Below are positions 1-10,727 of a DNA stretch of 64,000 nucleotides, in pieces (the stretch's first letter is position 1; every line of letters starts with the position of its first letter). The DNA comes from Neorhizobium tomejilense. Its GTDB lineage: Bacteria; Pseudomonadota; Alphaproteobacteria; Rhizobiales; Rhizobiaceae. Below the pieces are notes generated by a model. The model did not search any database, was not told where the DNA came from, and saw nothing but the letters and a program-made list of their open reading frames with translations. Made by a program: the position numbers and the translations under genes. Location: NCBI GenBank assembly GCA_002968845.1, contig PVBG01000008.1, positions 124,001-188,000 on the forward strand, read 5' to 3'.

Positions 1-47
1 GGCGAGGCCGACAAACCCCTCAGAGTTTTCAGCAGAAGCCCGTATCC

Positions 48-3000
48 ATGTCATTTCACACTCCGCCGTCAGCTTCCTCGCGCGAAACCGAAGCCAAGCA
101 GATCGATCACAACGATTCGATCCGCTCGACCTATTTCAACATCGATGCATTGCGGGAATGCGGCGAGAAACTCGGCAAGGAGGGCACGCCCAGCTTGCCG
201 GGCCTGATGGAGTTCGAGTTCTTCAAGCGGCATCATGAAAACGAGAAGGAAATCCTGCGGGTCTATCGGGCGACTGCGACCGACGTCGATGCCGGCGCGT
301 CGATCACGCCCGCCGCCGAATGGCTGCTCGACAATTATTACATCGCCGAAGAGGCGATCCAGGAAGTCCGCCGCGACTTCCCGAAAAAATTCTTCCGCCA
401 GTTGCCCACGATGACGGTCGGCGGCCAGGAATTGCCGCGTGTGCTGGTGCTCGCCTGGCTCTATGTCGCCCATACGCACAGCAGCGTTTCCCGCGAGGCG
501 CTGGCCGCCATGGTCCAGGGTTTCCAGGTCAAGGAACCGCTCGAGATCGGCGAACTCTGGGCGCTGCCCTCGTTCATCCGTTTCGTGCTGATCGAGAACC
601 TGCGCCGCATCGCGACCCGCGTCGATCGCTCGCGCAACATGCGCCGCCGCGCCAACGAGACGGCCGACGAGATCATCCGTCTCAATAACGAGGAGGCGAG
701 CGCCGATGTCCTGAAGGGCATCGAGAGCCTGACGAACGACAATACGTTCACGGCACAGTTCCTCTATCGCCTTCGCAACGCCTCGCAGACATCGGGGTTT
801 GCCGTCGCCTGGCTCGAGCAGCGTCTCGAACAGGCGGGCACCGACGTCGAAGAGGTGATGCTCGCCGAGCAGAACCGCCTTTCGTCCGGCAACGTGACGA
901 TGGGCAACATCATCAAGAGCCTGCGCGAGATCGACGATACGGAATGGAGCGTCTGGTTCGAAGACGTTTCGCAGATCGACAAGATCTTCCGTCTTCGCAC
1001 CGATTATCAGGCGCTCGATTTCGGCTCGCGCAACGCCTATCGCAACCGTATCGAACAGATCGCCCGCCGCTCACGCAAGAGCGAGGCCGAGGTTGCGGAA
1101 GCTGCCATCCAGCTCGCCGAAAAGGCCGCGGCGGAAGAAAATGCCGATCCGCGCGAGACCAATGTCGGCGCCTTCGTGGTCGGCCGCCGCCGCCGGGAGC
1201 TTGAAGCGGCAGTCGGTTATGATCTGCTGTTCGTCCAGAGGTTTGTCCGGCTTGTCCGCCGCCTCAACTGGTTTGCGATCGCCGGCCCGGTCATCCTCAT
1301 TACCGTTCTCGCGATGGCGATCGCGGGCTGGTTCCTGGTGCAGGCGGATATTCCGCTGCCGGTCGTCTTCTTCTTCCTGCTGATGTTCGCGCTGCCGGCT
1401 TCCGAAGGCGCGACCGGCCTGTTCAATACGCTGGTGACCTATGTGGTGAGGCCGGCCCGGTTGGTCGGCTACGAATTCAAGGAAGGCATTCCGGAAGCGG
1501 CAAGAACGCTCGTCGCCGTACCCTGCCTGATCACCGACCGCGACACCGTGGACGAACTCGTCCGCAACCTCGAAGTCCATTATCTCGCCAATCCGCATGG
1601 CGAGATCTATTTCTCGCTGCTCAGCGACTGGCGCGACAGCAAATTCGAGGAGACCGATACCGACCTCGAAATCCTCGATTATGCGAAGCGCGAGATCGCG
1701 GCGCTCAACGCCAAGTATGGAGAAGACGGCAGGGTGCGCTTCTATCTGCTGCATCGCCGCCGCCTGTTCAATCCCGCCGAAGGCGCATGGATGGGCTGGG
1801 AGCGCAAGCGCGGCAAGCTGCATGAGCTCAACATGCTGCTACGCGGCGATCGCGATACCAGCTATCTTACGGGCGCCAACACCGTGCCGGCCAACGTCCA
1901 GTATGTCATGACGCTCGATGCCGACACCCGCCTGATGCGCGATGCGGTGACCAAGCTCGTGGGCAAGATGCACCACCCGATCAACCAGCCGGTGCTCGAC
2001 CCGAAAACCAACCGCGTCATCCATGGCTATGGTCTGATGCAGCCGCGCGTGACGCCGTCGCTGACGACCGGCAAGGAAGCTTCGGTCTTCCAGCGCGTCT
2101 TCTCCGTCGGCCGCGGTCTCGACCCTTACGTCTTCACCGTCTCCGACGTCTATCAGGACCTGACCGGCGAAGGCAGCTTCACCGGCAAGGGTCTCTATCA
2201 CGTCGATGCATTCGAGGCTTCGCTCAAGGGCCGGATCGACGAGAATTCGGTCCTCTCGCATGACCTTCTCGAAGGTTCGTTCGCACGCTGCGCCCTCGTC
2301 ACCGACGTGGAACTGGTCGAGGACTTTCCGGTCCGCTACGAGGTCGAAGTCTCGCGTCAGCATCGCTGGGCCCGCGGCGACTGGCAGCTCCTCCCCTACA
2401 TCCTCGATCCCAAGCGCGGCGTGACCGCGCTTGGCCGCTGGAAGATGGTCGACAACCTGCGCCGGTCGCTGACCCCGATCGCCTGGTTCTTCGCTTCCGT
2501 GCTCGGCTGGTACTTCATGGATCCGCTCGGCGCGCTGATCTGGCAGATCCTGCTGATCTTCTCGCTGTTCGTCGCGCCGACCCTCAGCCTGGTCACCGGT
2601 CTCCTGCCGGGCTCCACCGACATCGTTCCGGGCGCGCATTTCTATTCCGTCTGGTCGGACATGCGTTCGGCCAATGCGCAGGTCGCGCTCCGCGTCGTCT
2701 TCATCGCGGATTCCGCCTGCATCATGACCGATGCGATCGCCCGGTCTCTCTACCGCCTGTTCTTCAGCCGCAAGTTGATGCTGGAATGGCGCACCGCCGC
2801 CTCGATCCAGTCGAGCGCACAAGGCAGCCCGCAGGATTATTACAAGACGATGTGGCATGCGCCGGCGATCGCGGTGCTTAGCATCATCCTGGCGGCCATG
2901 CCGGGCGACAACGCGTTCCTGGTCGGCATCCCGTTCGCCGTGCTGTGGATATTCTCACCGCTCGTCGCCTGGTATGTCAGCCAGTCGGCCGAGACCGAAG

Positions 3001-6000
3001 ACCGGCTGTTCGTGCCGGAGCCCGTGTCGGTCGAATTGCGCAAGATCGCCCGCCGCACCTGGCGGTATTTCGAGACCTTCGTGACCGCGGAGCAGAACTA
3101 CCTGCCGCCGGACAATTTCCAGGAGAAGCCGAACCCGGTCATCGCCAAGCGCACGTCGCCGACCAATATCGGCGTCTATCTGCTGTCGACGATCTCGGCG
3201 CGGCATTTCGGCTGGATCAGCTTCACCGACACGATCGAGCGCATCGAGCAGACGATCTCGGCAGTTGAGAGAGCCGACAAGTTCCGCGGCCACATGTACA
3301 ACTGGTATCATACCGACACGCTGCAGCCGCTGATGCCTCGCTACGTCTCGTCGGTCGACAGCGGCAACTTCGCCGGCCATCTGATCGCCATCTCGTCGGC
3401 TTTGCGTATCTGGGCCGAGGCACCTTCGGCGCACCTTCAGGGCAATCTCGACGGCATCGGTGACGTTTGCGGCATTCTGGCCGAAACGCTGAAGGCTCTG
3501 CCGGACGACCGCAAGACCGTGCGCCCGCTGCGTCGCCGTCTGGAAGAGCGTATCGTCGGCTTCGGCAACGCGCTTGCCGCGGTGAAGCGCGAGCATGAAT
3601 TCGCATCGATCCGGATCATCAACCTCGCCGTGCTTGCCCGCGACATCCAGAAGCTCGCGGTCAACCTCGACCAGGAAGTCCGTTCGGCGCAGAGCGACGA
3701 AGTTACCCGCTGGACGGCGTCTCTCGTCGCCGCCTGCGAGGCGCATATCGCCGACAGCGTCTTCGACAATGCCAATATCGAATCGCTGCGGGAGCGGCTC
3801 GGCGTGTTGCGCGACCGAACCCGCCGCCTCGCTTTCGCGATGGATTTCAGCTTCCTGTTCCGCAAGGAGCGCCGTCTTCTGTCGATCGGCTACCGTGTCG
3901 AAACCAACGAGATCGACGAAGCCTGCTATGACCTGCTCGCATCCGAAGCGCGCCTGACCAGCCTGTTCGGGATTGCCAAGGGCGATCTGCCGACCGAGCA
4001 CTGGTACAAGCTCGGCCGCCAGGTGGTGCCGATCGGTGCGCGAGGCGCCCTGGTCTCCTGGTCCGGCTCGATGTTCGAATACCTCATGCCGCCGCTCGTC
4101 ATGCAGGAGCGCCAGGGGGGCATTCTCAACCAGACCAACAATCTGATCGTGAAGGAACAGATGAACCATGGCCGCCGCCTCGGCACGCCATGGGGCATCT
4201 CGGAAGCGGCGTTCAACGCTCTCGACCATCAGATGTATTATCAATATTCGAACTTCGGGGTGCCGACGCTCGGCCTCAAGCGCGGTCTCGGGCAAAACGC
4301 CGTCATCGCTCCCTATGCGTCGATCCTGGCCAGCCAGTACGACCCGATCGCTGCCTCGGAAAACCTGACGGAACTGCGCTCGCTCGGAGCGCTCGGGGTG
4401 TTCGGCTTCTACGACGCGGTGGATTTCACGCCGACCCGCGTGCCGGAAGGCAAGCGCTATGCGGTGGTGTTCAACTATTATGCCCACCACCACGGCATGT
4501 CGATCGCCGCCATCGCCAACGTCGTGATGAACGGCCTGCTGCGCGAGCTCTTCCATTCCGACCCGACCATCGAGGCTGCCGAACTGCTGCTGCAGGAAAA
4601 GGCTCCCCGCGACATTCCGGTGATGAGCGCCAAGCACGAAGAAACCCCCGGCAAGGGCCAAGGCGAACTGTTGCGCTCGGAAATCCGCACCATCACCAAC
4701 CCGGCCACCAAGGACCGGGAACTGGCGCTGCTCTCCAACGGTCACTACTCGGTCATGCTCACCGCGACCGGCTCGGGATATTCCCGCTGGAACGGACTGT
4801 CTGTCGCCCGCTGGAAACCCGACCCGACCGAAGATCGCTGGGGCCAGTTCCTGTTCCTGCGCGACACCACGAACGGTGAATGGTGGTCTGCCACCGCCGA
4901 GCCGCGACGTATCGAAGGCGAAAAGACCAGGGCGATCTTCTCCGACGAACGGGCTGAATTCCACAAGACGGTCGGCGACCTCACGAGCACGGTCGAGTGC
5001 ATCGTCGCCAGCGAACACGATGCCGAAGGCCGCCGCCTGACGCTGCTCAACATGGGTACCGAGGATCGCTTCATTGAAGTGACCTCCTATATGGAGCCCG
5101 TGCTGACCACCGAGGACGACGACAACGCCCACCCGGTCTTCCAGCGGATGTTCGTCCACACGGAAATCGGTCGCCGCGGCGACGTCATCCGTGCATGGCG
5201 TAACAAGCGCGCGCCGAACGAGCCGGACATGGTGATCGCCCATCTGGCCGCCGACAATGCCGGTTCGGCTCGCCCGACCGAATTCGAGACCGACCGCCGC
5301 AAGTTCCTCGGCCGCGGCCGCACGCTTTCGGAAGCTGCAGCCTTCGATCCCGGCGCGACGCTGTCGGGTACCGACGGCTTCACGCTCGATCCCATCCTGT
5401 CGCTGCGCCGCGTCGTGCGGGTGCCGGCCGGCAAGAAGGTGAGCGTCATCTTCTGGACGATCGCAGCGCCCAAGCGCGAGGAGCTCGACCAGGCGATCGA
5501 ACGCTATCGGCATCCGGATGCCTTCCAGACCGAGCTCACGCAGGCCTGGACACGCACCCAGGTGCAGATGCGCCATCTCGGCGTTTCGTCGCAGGATGCC
5601 GCGGCGTTCCAGCACCTGGCGCGCTATCTCATCTATCCGGACATGCAGCTGCGCGCCGACCAGGCGACCATCCACGCCGGCATGCAGCAGCAGTCGTCGC
5701 TCTGGCCGTCGTCTGTTTCGGGAGACTTCCCGATCTTCACGCTGCGCATCAACGACGACAACGACATGCCGGTCGCCAAGGAAGCGATGAGCGCCCAGGA
5801 ATATCTGCGCTCGCGCGGCGTCATCACCGATCTCGTGATCTTCAACGAGCGGGCGGCCTCCTACGCGCAGGAAATGCAGCAGGCGCTCGAACATCTCTCC
5901 GAGAGCGCCCGCCGCCTCAGCCAGCAGGAAGGCCAGCGCCAGCACGTCTTCTCGCTGCGCCGCGACATCATGGACGACGAGGGTTCGGAAGGCCTGATCG

Positions 6001-8552
6001 CCGCATCCCGCGTGGTTCTGCACGCCCGCAACGGCAAGATCAGCGACCAGCTCAACCGCACGGCAACGATCTTCGCGCCGCCGAAGGACCAGCAGATCGA
6101 GGTCGATCGTCGTCCGCTGCTGAACGGCGAGATCTTCCAGCCCCCGGCTCCGATCGAGGCACCGGCGGATCTCGACTTCTGGAACGGTTTCGGCGGTTTC
6201 ACCAAGGACGGCAGCGAATATGTGGTGCGTCTGCACGGCGGCCAGTCGACGCCGCAGCCGTGGATCAACATCATCTCCAACGACAAGTTCGGCTTCCACA
6301 TTTCGGCGGAAGGTTCAGGCTTCACCTGGGCCAAGAACTCCCGCGACTATCAGCTGACGACCTGGACCAACGACATGGTCATCAACCGTCCCGGCGAGGC
6401 ATTCTATATCGCCGACCGGGACAACGGCGCTGTCATGACGCCCTTCGCAGTCCTGTCGCGCAAGCCGGAGGTCAAGTTCGAGGCCCGGCACGGCCTTGGT
6501 TACTCCGTCTTCTCGAGCGAAGAAGAAGGCCTGAAGATCAGGCTGACCCAGACGGTCGACCGGACACGGGCGGCAAAGCTCTCGTCCATCCTCCTCCATA
6601 ACGGCGGTTCGGAAACCCGCAGGCTGCGCGTCTACGGTTATGTGGAATGGCTGCTCGGCGCCAATCCGGCTCGCTCCATCCCATTCATCCTCTCCAGCCG
6701 AGACGAGGAGACGGGGACGCTCTTCGCCACCAACTCCTACAGCATCGACTACCGCCGGTTTGCCTTCATGGGCATGAAGGAGACGCCGGTAGGCTTCACG
6801 GCGAGCCGCCGCGAATTCATCGGCCGCTTCGGTTCGGTCCAGATGCCGGCGGCGGTGATGTCCGCTTCTGCGCTCAGCAACGCTCTCGATCTCGACGGCG
6901 ACCCCTGCGCGGCGCTCGCCTACGACATCGAGCTCGCGCCGGGCGAAGAGCGGACGGTCACCTTCTATCTCGGCGATGCCGATACGAAGGAAGAGGCTCA
7001 GGCGTTGGCGGCCCAGCTGCGCGGCGAGGAGTTCGCTCCGATCCTTGCGGCGAACCGCGACTTCTGGACCGGCTTTACCGGCCGCCTGAAGATCTCGACG
7101 CCGGACAAGTCGCTCGACAACATGGTCAACCACTGGCTGCCCTACCAGGCGCTCGGCTGCCGCATCATGGCCCGCACCGCCTTCTACCAGGCATCCGGCG
7201 CCTTCGGCTTCCGCGATCAGCTGCAGGATACCTTGGCTTTCCTGGTGCACGAGCCGTCGCTCGCCCGCCGCCAGATCGTCAACGCCGCCTCGCGGCAGTT
7301 CAAGGAAGGCGATGTGCTGCATTGGTGGCTGCCCGGCTCCGGTGCCGGCGTCCGGACGATGATCTCCGACGACGTCGTATGGCTCGCCTACGGTATCCAC
7401 CAGTATGTCTCGGTAACCGGCGATGCATCGCTGCTCGACGAGGAACTGGCGTTCATCGATGGTCCGGTGCTCGAAAAGAACAAGCACGACTCCTTCTTCC
7501 AGCCGACGATCTCGACTGAGATCGCGACTGTCTACGAGCATGCGGCAAGGGCGCTGGACCTGGCGATCACGCGCACCGGCGACAAGGGCCTGCCGCTCAT
7601 CCTCGGGGGCGACTGGAATGACGGCATGAACCGCGTCGGCATCGGCGGCCGCGGCATGAGCGTCTGGCTCGGCTGGTTCCTGGCCGCGGCGCTGCGCAAC
7701 TTCCTGCCCTATGCGGAAGCCCGCAAGGACAAGAAGCGCATTCAGCGCTGGACGGATCATATCGAGACGCTCAAGCAGGCGCTCGAAAAGGCCGGCTGGG
7801 ACGGCACCTACTATCGCCGTGGCTATTTCGACGATGGCTCACCGCTCGGCTCGAGCACCAGCGACGAATGCCGCATCGACTCGCTCGCCCAGTCCTGGAG
7901 CGTGCTCTCGGGCGAAGGCGATCCGGAACGTGCCGCCCAGGCGATGGATGCGGTGCTCGAAAAGCTGGTCGACAGCCGGGCAGACATCATCCGCCTGTTC
8001 ACGCCGCCGTTCCAGGATACCCGCAAGGACCCGGGCTATATCAAGGCCTATCCGCCGGGGGTTCGTGAAAACGGTGGCCAGTATACCCATGCGGCGATCT
8101 GGGTCGTGCTGGCGCTGGCAGCTCTGAAGCGGGGCGACGATGCCTGGAAGTGCTTCCAGATGCTGAACCCGATCAACCATGCGCTGGACCGCGATTCGGC
8201 CGAGACCTATCGCGTCGAACCCTATGTGGTCGCGGCCGATGTCTATGGTCACGGTTCCCATACCGGCCGCGGCGGCTGGACCTGGTATACGGGTTCTGCG
8301 GGCTGGCTCTACCGTGCGGCGACCGAGGGCATTCTCGGCATCCGCCGCCAGGGCGACCGGCTGTTCGTCAATCCGGCGCTGCCGACCGAGTGGGATGGCT
8401 TTACCGCCGAACTGACCATCGACGACACGGTGCACAAGATCACCGTCGAAGGCGACAAGGTCACGATCGACGGTCAGGCGGTCAATGAAACGGAAGGCTT
8501 CCTTCTTGCCGGAGCCGCTGCCAAGCGTCTGCCGGAACCGGCCAACAGCTGA
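48..8552 (+). CDS. ndvB: Cyclic beta-1,2-glucan synthase (NdvB/ChvB family)
   Basis: Giant inner-membrane enzyme of 2834 residues, the usual size for NdvB/ChvB. It uses UDP-glucose to build, cyclise and trim the periplasmic cyclic beta-1,2-glucan needed for osmoadaptation and host interaction. Membrane segments are visible at about 406-432 and 436-462, with more near 810-1000. The GT84 glycosyltransferase core shows DAD near residue 625 and QHRWARGDWQ (QxxRW signature) near 771. A glycoamylase-like middle part follows, including a YYAHHHGMS stretch. The C-terminal GH94-like phosphorylase part, which in Brucella Cgs sets chain length, contains GGDWNDGM near 2520. The ATG at 48 has only a weak purine-rich sequence before it, and the real promoter lies outside the window. 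It converges on ndvA. Long open frames on the opposite strand are codon-bias shadows. Confidence 0.97.
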   Translation: MSFHTPPSASSRETEAKQIDHNDSIRSTYFNIDALRECGEKLGKEGTPSLPGLMEFEFFKRHHENEKEILRVYRATATDVDAGASITPAAEWLLDNYYIAEEAIQEVRRDFPKKFFRQLPTMTVGGQELPRVLVLAWLYVAHTHSSVSREALAAMVQGFQVKEPLEIGELWALPSFIRFVLIENLRRIATRVDRSRNMRRRANETADEIIRLNNEEASADVLKGIESLTNDNTFTAQFLYRLRNASQTSGFAVAWLEQRLEQAGTDVEEVMLAEQNRLSSGNVTMGNIIKSLREIDDTEWSVWFEDVSQIDKIFRLRTDYQALDFGSRNAYRNRIEQIARRSRKSEAEVAEAAIQLAEKAAAEENADPRETNVGAFVVGRRRRELEAAVGYDLLFVQRFVRLVRRLNWFAIAGPVILITVLAMAIAGWFLVQADIPLPVVFFFLLMFALPASEGATGLFNTLVTYVVRPARLVGYEFKEGIPEAARTLVAVPCLITDRDTVDELVRNLEVHYLANPHGEIYFSLLSDWRDSKFEETDTDLEILDYAKREIAALNAKYGEDGRVRFYLLHRRRLFNPAEGAWMGWERKRGKLHELNMLLRGDRDTSYLTGANTVPANVQYVMTLDADTRLMRDAVTKLVGKMHHPINQPVLDPKTNRVIHGYGLMQPRVTPSLTTGKEASVFQRVFSVGRGLDPYVFTVSDVYQDLTGEGSFTGKGLYHVDAFEASLKGRIDENSVLSHDLLEGSFARCALVTDVELVEDFPVRYEVEVSRQHRWARGDWQLLPYILDPKRGVTALGRWKMVDNLRRSLTPIAWFFASVLGWYFMDPLGALIWQILLIFSLFVAPTLSLVTGLLPGSTDIVPGAHFYSVWSDMRSANAQVALRVVFIADSACIMTDAIARSLYRLFFSRKLMLEWRTAASIQSSAQGSPQDYYKTMWHAPAIAVLSIILAAMPGDNAFLVGIPFAVLWIFSPLVAWYVSQSAETEDRLFVPEPVSVELRKIARRTWRYFETFVTAEQNYLPPDNFQEKPNPVIAKRTSPTNIGVYLLSTISARHFGWISFTDTIERIEQTISAVERADKFRGHMYNWYHTDTLQPLMPRYVSSVDSGNFAGHLIAISSALRIWAEAPSAHLQGNLDGIGDVCGILAETLKALPDDRKTVRPLRRRLEERIVGFGNALAAVKREHEFASIRIINLAVLARDIQKLAVNLDQEVRSAQSDEVTRWTASLVAACEAHIADSVFDNANIESLRERLGVLRDRTRRLAFAMDFSFLFRKERRLLSIGYRVETNEIDEACYDLLASEARLTSLFGIAKGDLPTEHWYKLGRQVVPIGARGALVSWSGSMFEYLMPPLVMQERQGGILNQTNNLIVKEQMNHGRRLGTPWGISEAAFNALDHQMYYQYSNFGVPTLGLKRGLGQNAVIAPYASILASQYDPIAASENLTELRSLGALGVFGFYDAVDFTPTRVPEGKRYAVVFNYYAHHHGMSIAAIANVVMNGLLRELFHSDPTIEAAELLLQEKAPRDIPVMSAKHEETPGKGQGELLRSEIRTITNPATKDRELALLSNGHYSVMLTATGSGYSRWNGLSVARWKPDPTEDRWGQFLFLRDTTNGEWWSATAEPRRIEGEKTRAIFSDERAEFHKTVGDLTSTVECIVASEHDAEGRRLTLLNMGTEDRFIEVTSYMEPVLTTEDDDNAHPVFQRMFVHTEIGRRGDVIRAWRNKRAPNEPDMVIAHLAADNAGSARPTEFETDRRKFLGRGRTLSEAAAFDPGATLSGTDGFTLDPILSLRRVVRVPAGKKVSVIFWTIAAPKREELDQAIERYRHPDAFQTELTQAWTRTQVQMRHLGVSSQDAAAFQHLARYLIYPDMQLRADQATIHAGMQQQSSLWPSSVSGDFPIFTLRINDDNDMPVAKEAMSAQEYLRSRGVITDLVIFNERAASYAQEMQQALEHLSESARRLSQQEGQRQHVFSLRRDIMDDEGSEGLIAASRVVLHARNGKISDQLNRTATIFAPPKDQQIEVDRRPLLNGEIFQPPAPIEAPADLDFWNGFGGFTKDGSEYVVRLHGGQSTPQPWINIISNDKFGFHISAEGSGFTWAKNSRDYQLTTWTNDMVINRPGEAFYIADRDNGAVMTPFAVLSRKPEVKFEARHGLGYSVFSSEEEGLKIRLTQTVDRTRAAKLSSILLHNGGSETRRLRVYGYVEWLLGANPARSIPFILSSRDEETGTLFATNSYSIDYRRFAFMGMKETPVGFTASRREFIGRFGSVQMPAAVMSASALSNALDLDGDPCAALAYDIELAPGEERTVTFYLGDADTKEEAQALAAQLRGEEFAPILAANRDFWTGFTGRLKISTPDKSLDNMVNHWLPYQALGCRIMARTAFYQASGAFGFRDQLQDTLAFLVHEPSLARRQIVNAASRQFKEGDVLHWWLPGSGAGVRTMISDDVVWLAYGIHQYVSVTGDASLLDEELAFIDGPVLEKNKHDSFFQPTISTEIATVYEHAARALDLAITRTGDKGLPLILGGDWNDGMNRVGIGGRGMSVWLGWFLAAALRNFLPYAEARKDKKRIQRWTDHIETLKQALEKAGWDGTYYRRGYFDDGSPLGSSTSDECRIDSLAQSWSVLSGEGDPERAAQAMDAVLEKLVDSRADIIRLFTPPFQDTRKDPGYIKAYPPGVRENGGQYTHAAIWVVLALAALKRGDDAWKCFQMLNPINHALDRDSAETYRVEPYVVAADVYGHGSHTGRGGWTWYTGSAGWLYRAATEGILGIRRQGDRLFVNPALPTEWDGFTAELTIDDTVHKITVEGDKVTIDGQAVNETEGFLLAGAAAKRLPEPANS

Positions 8553-8589
8553 GGCCTCGGCCGACCGGGAAGCTTTAAGCTGTCAAAAG

Positions 8590-8624
8590 AAAACCCGCCG
8601 CCATGCGAATGGCGGCGGGTTTTT
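8590..8624. terminator. Bidirectional Rho-independent terminator between ndvB and ndvA
   Basis: A perfect 15-bp stem (8590-8604 with 8609-8623) closes on a GCGA loop. It is flanked by A-rich and T-rich tracts, so it can terminate transcripts from both directions. It sits 37 bp after the ndvB stop and 20 bp before the ndvA stop. Confidence 0.9.
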
Positions 8625-8643
8625 CATTGAAGTTTCTTAGCGA

Positions 8644-10416
8644 TCAGGCGGGCTGTGCCAGCGACCCGCCAGGGTCCGCCGCTTCCTCGTCGTCGGTCAG
8701 GATGCCGCTTGCCTTCAGCAGCGATGCGAAGCGTCCGCCGCTGGCGCTGAGTTCCTCATAGCTGCCCATTTCGGCGACGCGTCCGTTCTCGAGGAAGATC
8801 ACCTTGTTCGCATCGCGGACGGTCGAAAGCCGGTGGGCGATGATGAAGGTGGTGCGGTTTTCGCGGAGGCGGTCTATGGCCGTCTTGACGCGAGCCTCGG
8901 TCTCGACGTCCAGCGCACTGGTCGCCTCGTCGAGCACAAGGATCGGCGCGTTCTTGAGGATGGCGCGGGCAATGGCGATACGCTGGCGTTCGCCGCCGGA
9001 CAACCGGTTGCCGCGCTCGCCGACCGGGGTCTCGTAGCCGTTCAACCGCGTTTCGATGAACTCGGTCGCGGCGGCGGCTTCCGCTGCCCTGGCGATGTCC
9101 TCTTCGCTGGCGCCCTCGCGGCCGAGGCGGATGTTCTCGCTGATCGACCGGTTCAGGAGGCCTGCATCCTGGAAGACGGTGGCGATCGAATGGCGCAGCG
9201 ATTTCCGCGTCACCTTGCCGATGTCGATGCCATCGATCAGGATCTTGCCTTCCTGCGGGTCGTAGACACGCTGCAGGAGGTTGATGAGCGTGGTCTTGCC
9301 GGCGCCGGTCGGCCCGACGATGGCGACGGTCTCTCCGGCTTTCGCCGTGAAGGAGACGTTGTGGACGCCTTGGCTCGTGCTGGCAAAGCCAAAGGAGACA
9401 TCGCGGAATTCCACCTCGCCGCGAACCTCGCCGAGGTCGGCGGCATCCGCCGGCTCGGCGCGCTCTTCGACGGAATCCTCGAGGTGAAAGAAATCCTCGA
9501 GCTTGGCGCGGGCTTCGAAGATCTGGGTCGCGAACTGGCGCAGGAGGTCCAGGCGTCCGATCAGCAGGTTAGCGAAGCCGATGAAGGCCACGACATCACC
9601 GACCCGGATTTCGCCGCGCTGAACCAGAAGCGTGCCGATGACCAGGATGACACCCATGGACACCGTCGAGGCCGTGCGGTTCAGGGCACCGGCCAGAGCC
9701 CACCAGTCGAGTACCGGATACTGGGCGGCAAGCAGGTCCTTGGTATAGTCCTTGAGCGCCAGGGTCTCGGCCTCGATGCGATTGTAGCTGTGCAGCACCG
9801 ATACGTTGCTGATCGCGTCGCTGACGTGGGAAAAGACCGTGTGGTAATGGTTTTCGACCGACGCCTGCCCCTCCTTGGTGCGGTTCATCACCGTCACGCC
9901 GATGATCCAGTAGAGGATGCTCAGCACCAGAAGGACGAGGCTCAGCCGCCAGTCCATCGAGATCGCCGTGGGGACCAGCAGGACGAGCGCCACTGCGGTG
10001 GCGAGGTGGGTACGCATGAATTCGAGCCACAGGCCGAACAGGCTCTCTGCCGCACGCAGCAGGGTGTGCAGCGCGTTCGAGGTGCCGCGGGTGTGGTGCC
10101 AGGCAAGCGGCATGGAGATGATGCGTCCGAAAGCCTCGGTCAGCAGCGATGCGCGCCGGCCATGGGCGAGCCTGTCGGCCTCACGGGCGACAAGCACATA
10201 GGCAACGGTATTGAAGACACCGAAGCCGGCCCATAACATCAGCACCGGCGTAACGGTAGTGCCGGACGAAATGGCATCGATGATACGGCCGAAAAGGATC
10301 GGTTCGGCAATGGTGATAACGGCAAGCACGATATTGGCGATGACGACCGCGGCGACACGCCACTTGTTCTTCGCCAGATATTGGAGGGCTCGTGCGTAAA
10401 CCTGGAACAGCGTCAA
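8644..10416 (-). CDS. ndvA: Beta-1,2-glucan ABC exporter, fused membrane and ATPase domains (NdvA/ChvA)
   Basis: Inner-membrane ABC exporter that moves cyclic beta-1,2-glucan made by NdvB into the periplasm. The N-terminal six-helix membrane domain precedes the ATPase, with Walker A GPTGAGKTT near residue 367, signature LSGGERQR near 471 and Walker B ILVLDEATSALD near 492. I place the start at the TTG at 10416 (MTLFQVYARAL...). It lies 9 bp after AGAGG and matches the N-terminus I recall for Sinorhizobium NdvA. An in-frame TTG nine bases upstream (10425) abuts the ribosome-binding site and is less likely. The product is 590 residues. It is convergent with ndvB, so the two are transcribed separately. 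Confidence 0.96.
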   Translation of the reverse strand: MTLFQVYARALQYLAKNKWRVAAVVIANIVLAVITIAEPILFGRIIDAISSGTTVTPVLMLWAGFGVFNTVAYVLVAREADRLAHGRRASLLTEAFGRIISMPLAWHHTRGTSNALHTLLRAAESLFGLWLEFMRTHLATAVALVLLVPTAISMDWRLSLVLLVLSILYWIIGVTVMNRTKEGQASVENHYHTVFSHVSDAISNVSVLHSYNRIEAETLALKDYTKDLLAAQYPVLDWWALAGALNRTASTVSMGVILVIGTLLVQRGEIRVGDVVAFIGFANLLIGRLDLLRQFATQIFEARAKLEDFFHLEDSVEERAEPADAADLGEVRGEVEFRDVSFGFASTSQGVHNVSFTAKAGETVAIVGPTGAGKTTLINLLQRVYDPQEGKILIDGIDIGKVTRKSLRHSIATVFQDAGLLNRSISENIRLGREGASEEDIARAAEAAAATEFIETRLNGYETPVGERGNRLSGGERQRIAIARAILKNAPILVLDEATSALDVETEARVKTAIDRLRENRTTFIIAHRLSTVRDANKVIFLENGRVAEMGSYEELSASGGRFASLLKASGILTDDEEAADPGGSLAQPA

Positions 10417-10727
10417 CTGGCGCAACCTCTTTCAAGTGGAGCCGCCATCGGGGCGGCGCCGGTAATCTAGTGATCGGAAACGGCAATTCCGCGACGGAAG
10501 CCGGAGATAATACTCTTCTGCCAGAAATGTTTCATCGAGGGCAAGGCTTCCCGCATTCAGTGTCTTGAACCAACCCACGGCTTATTGCACAAAACCGTCA
10601 AGGGCTAGATTTCGCGGTATACCTTCAAAGAATGATAACTATGCTAATCGATTGTGAATAAGGGAAGTTACTGAAATTTAACATAAAGACAAGAATCGCC
10701 CGGAAAGAACGCGGCGGGGAGCAAGCC
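10417..10727. other. Divergent promoter region between ndvA and the LuxR-type gene
   Basis: About 310 bp without a gene. The right half (about 10600-10690) is clearly AT-richer than its surroundings and must hold promoters for both divergent genes. I found no convincing lux/tra-box dyad, no GGAAC-N16-CGTT and no TTAA-N7-TTAA. Confidence 0.5.

Noticed and set aside
2955..6299. Long open frame of 1114 codons on the minus strand opposite ndvB
   Set aside because: It lies fully inside the well-supported ndvB frame, is Arg/Ala/Gly/His-rich with no recognisable motif, and is the usual high-GC antisense shadow.
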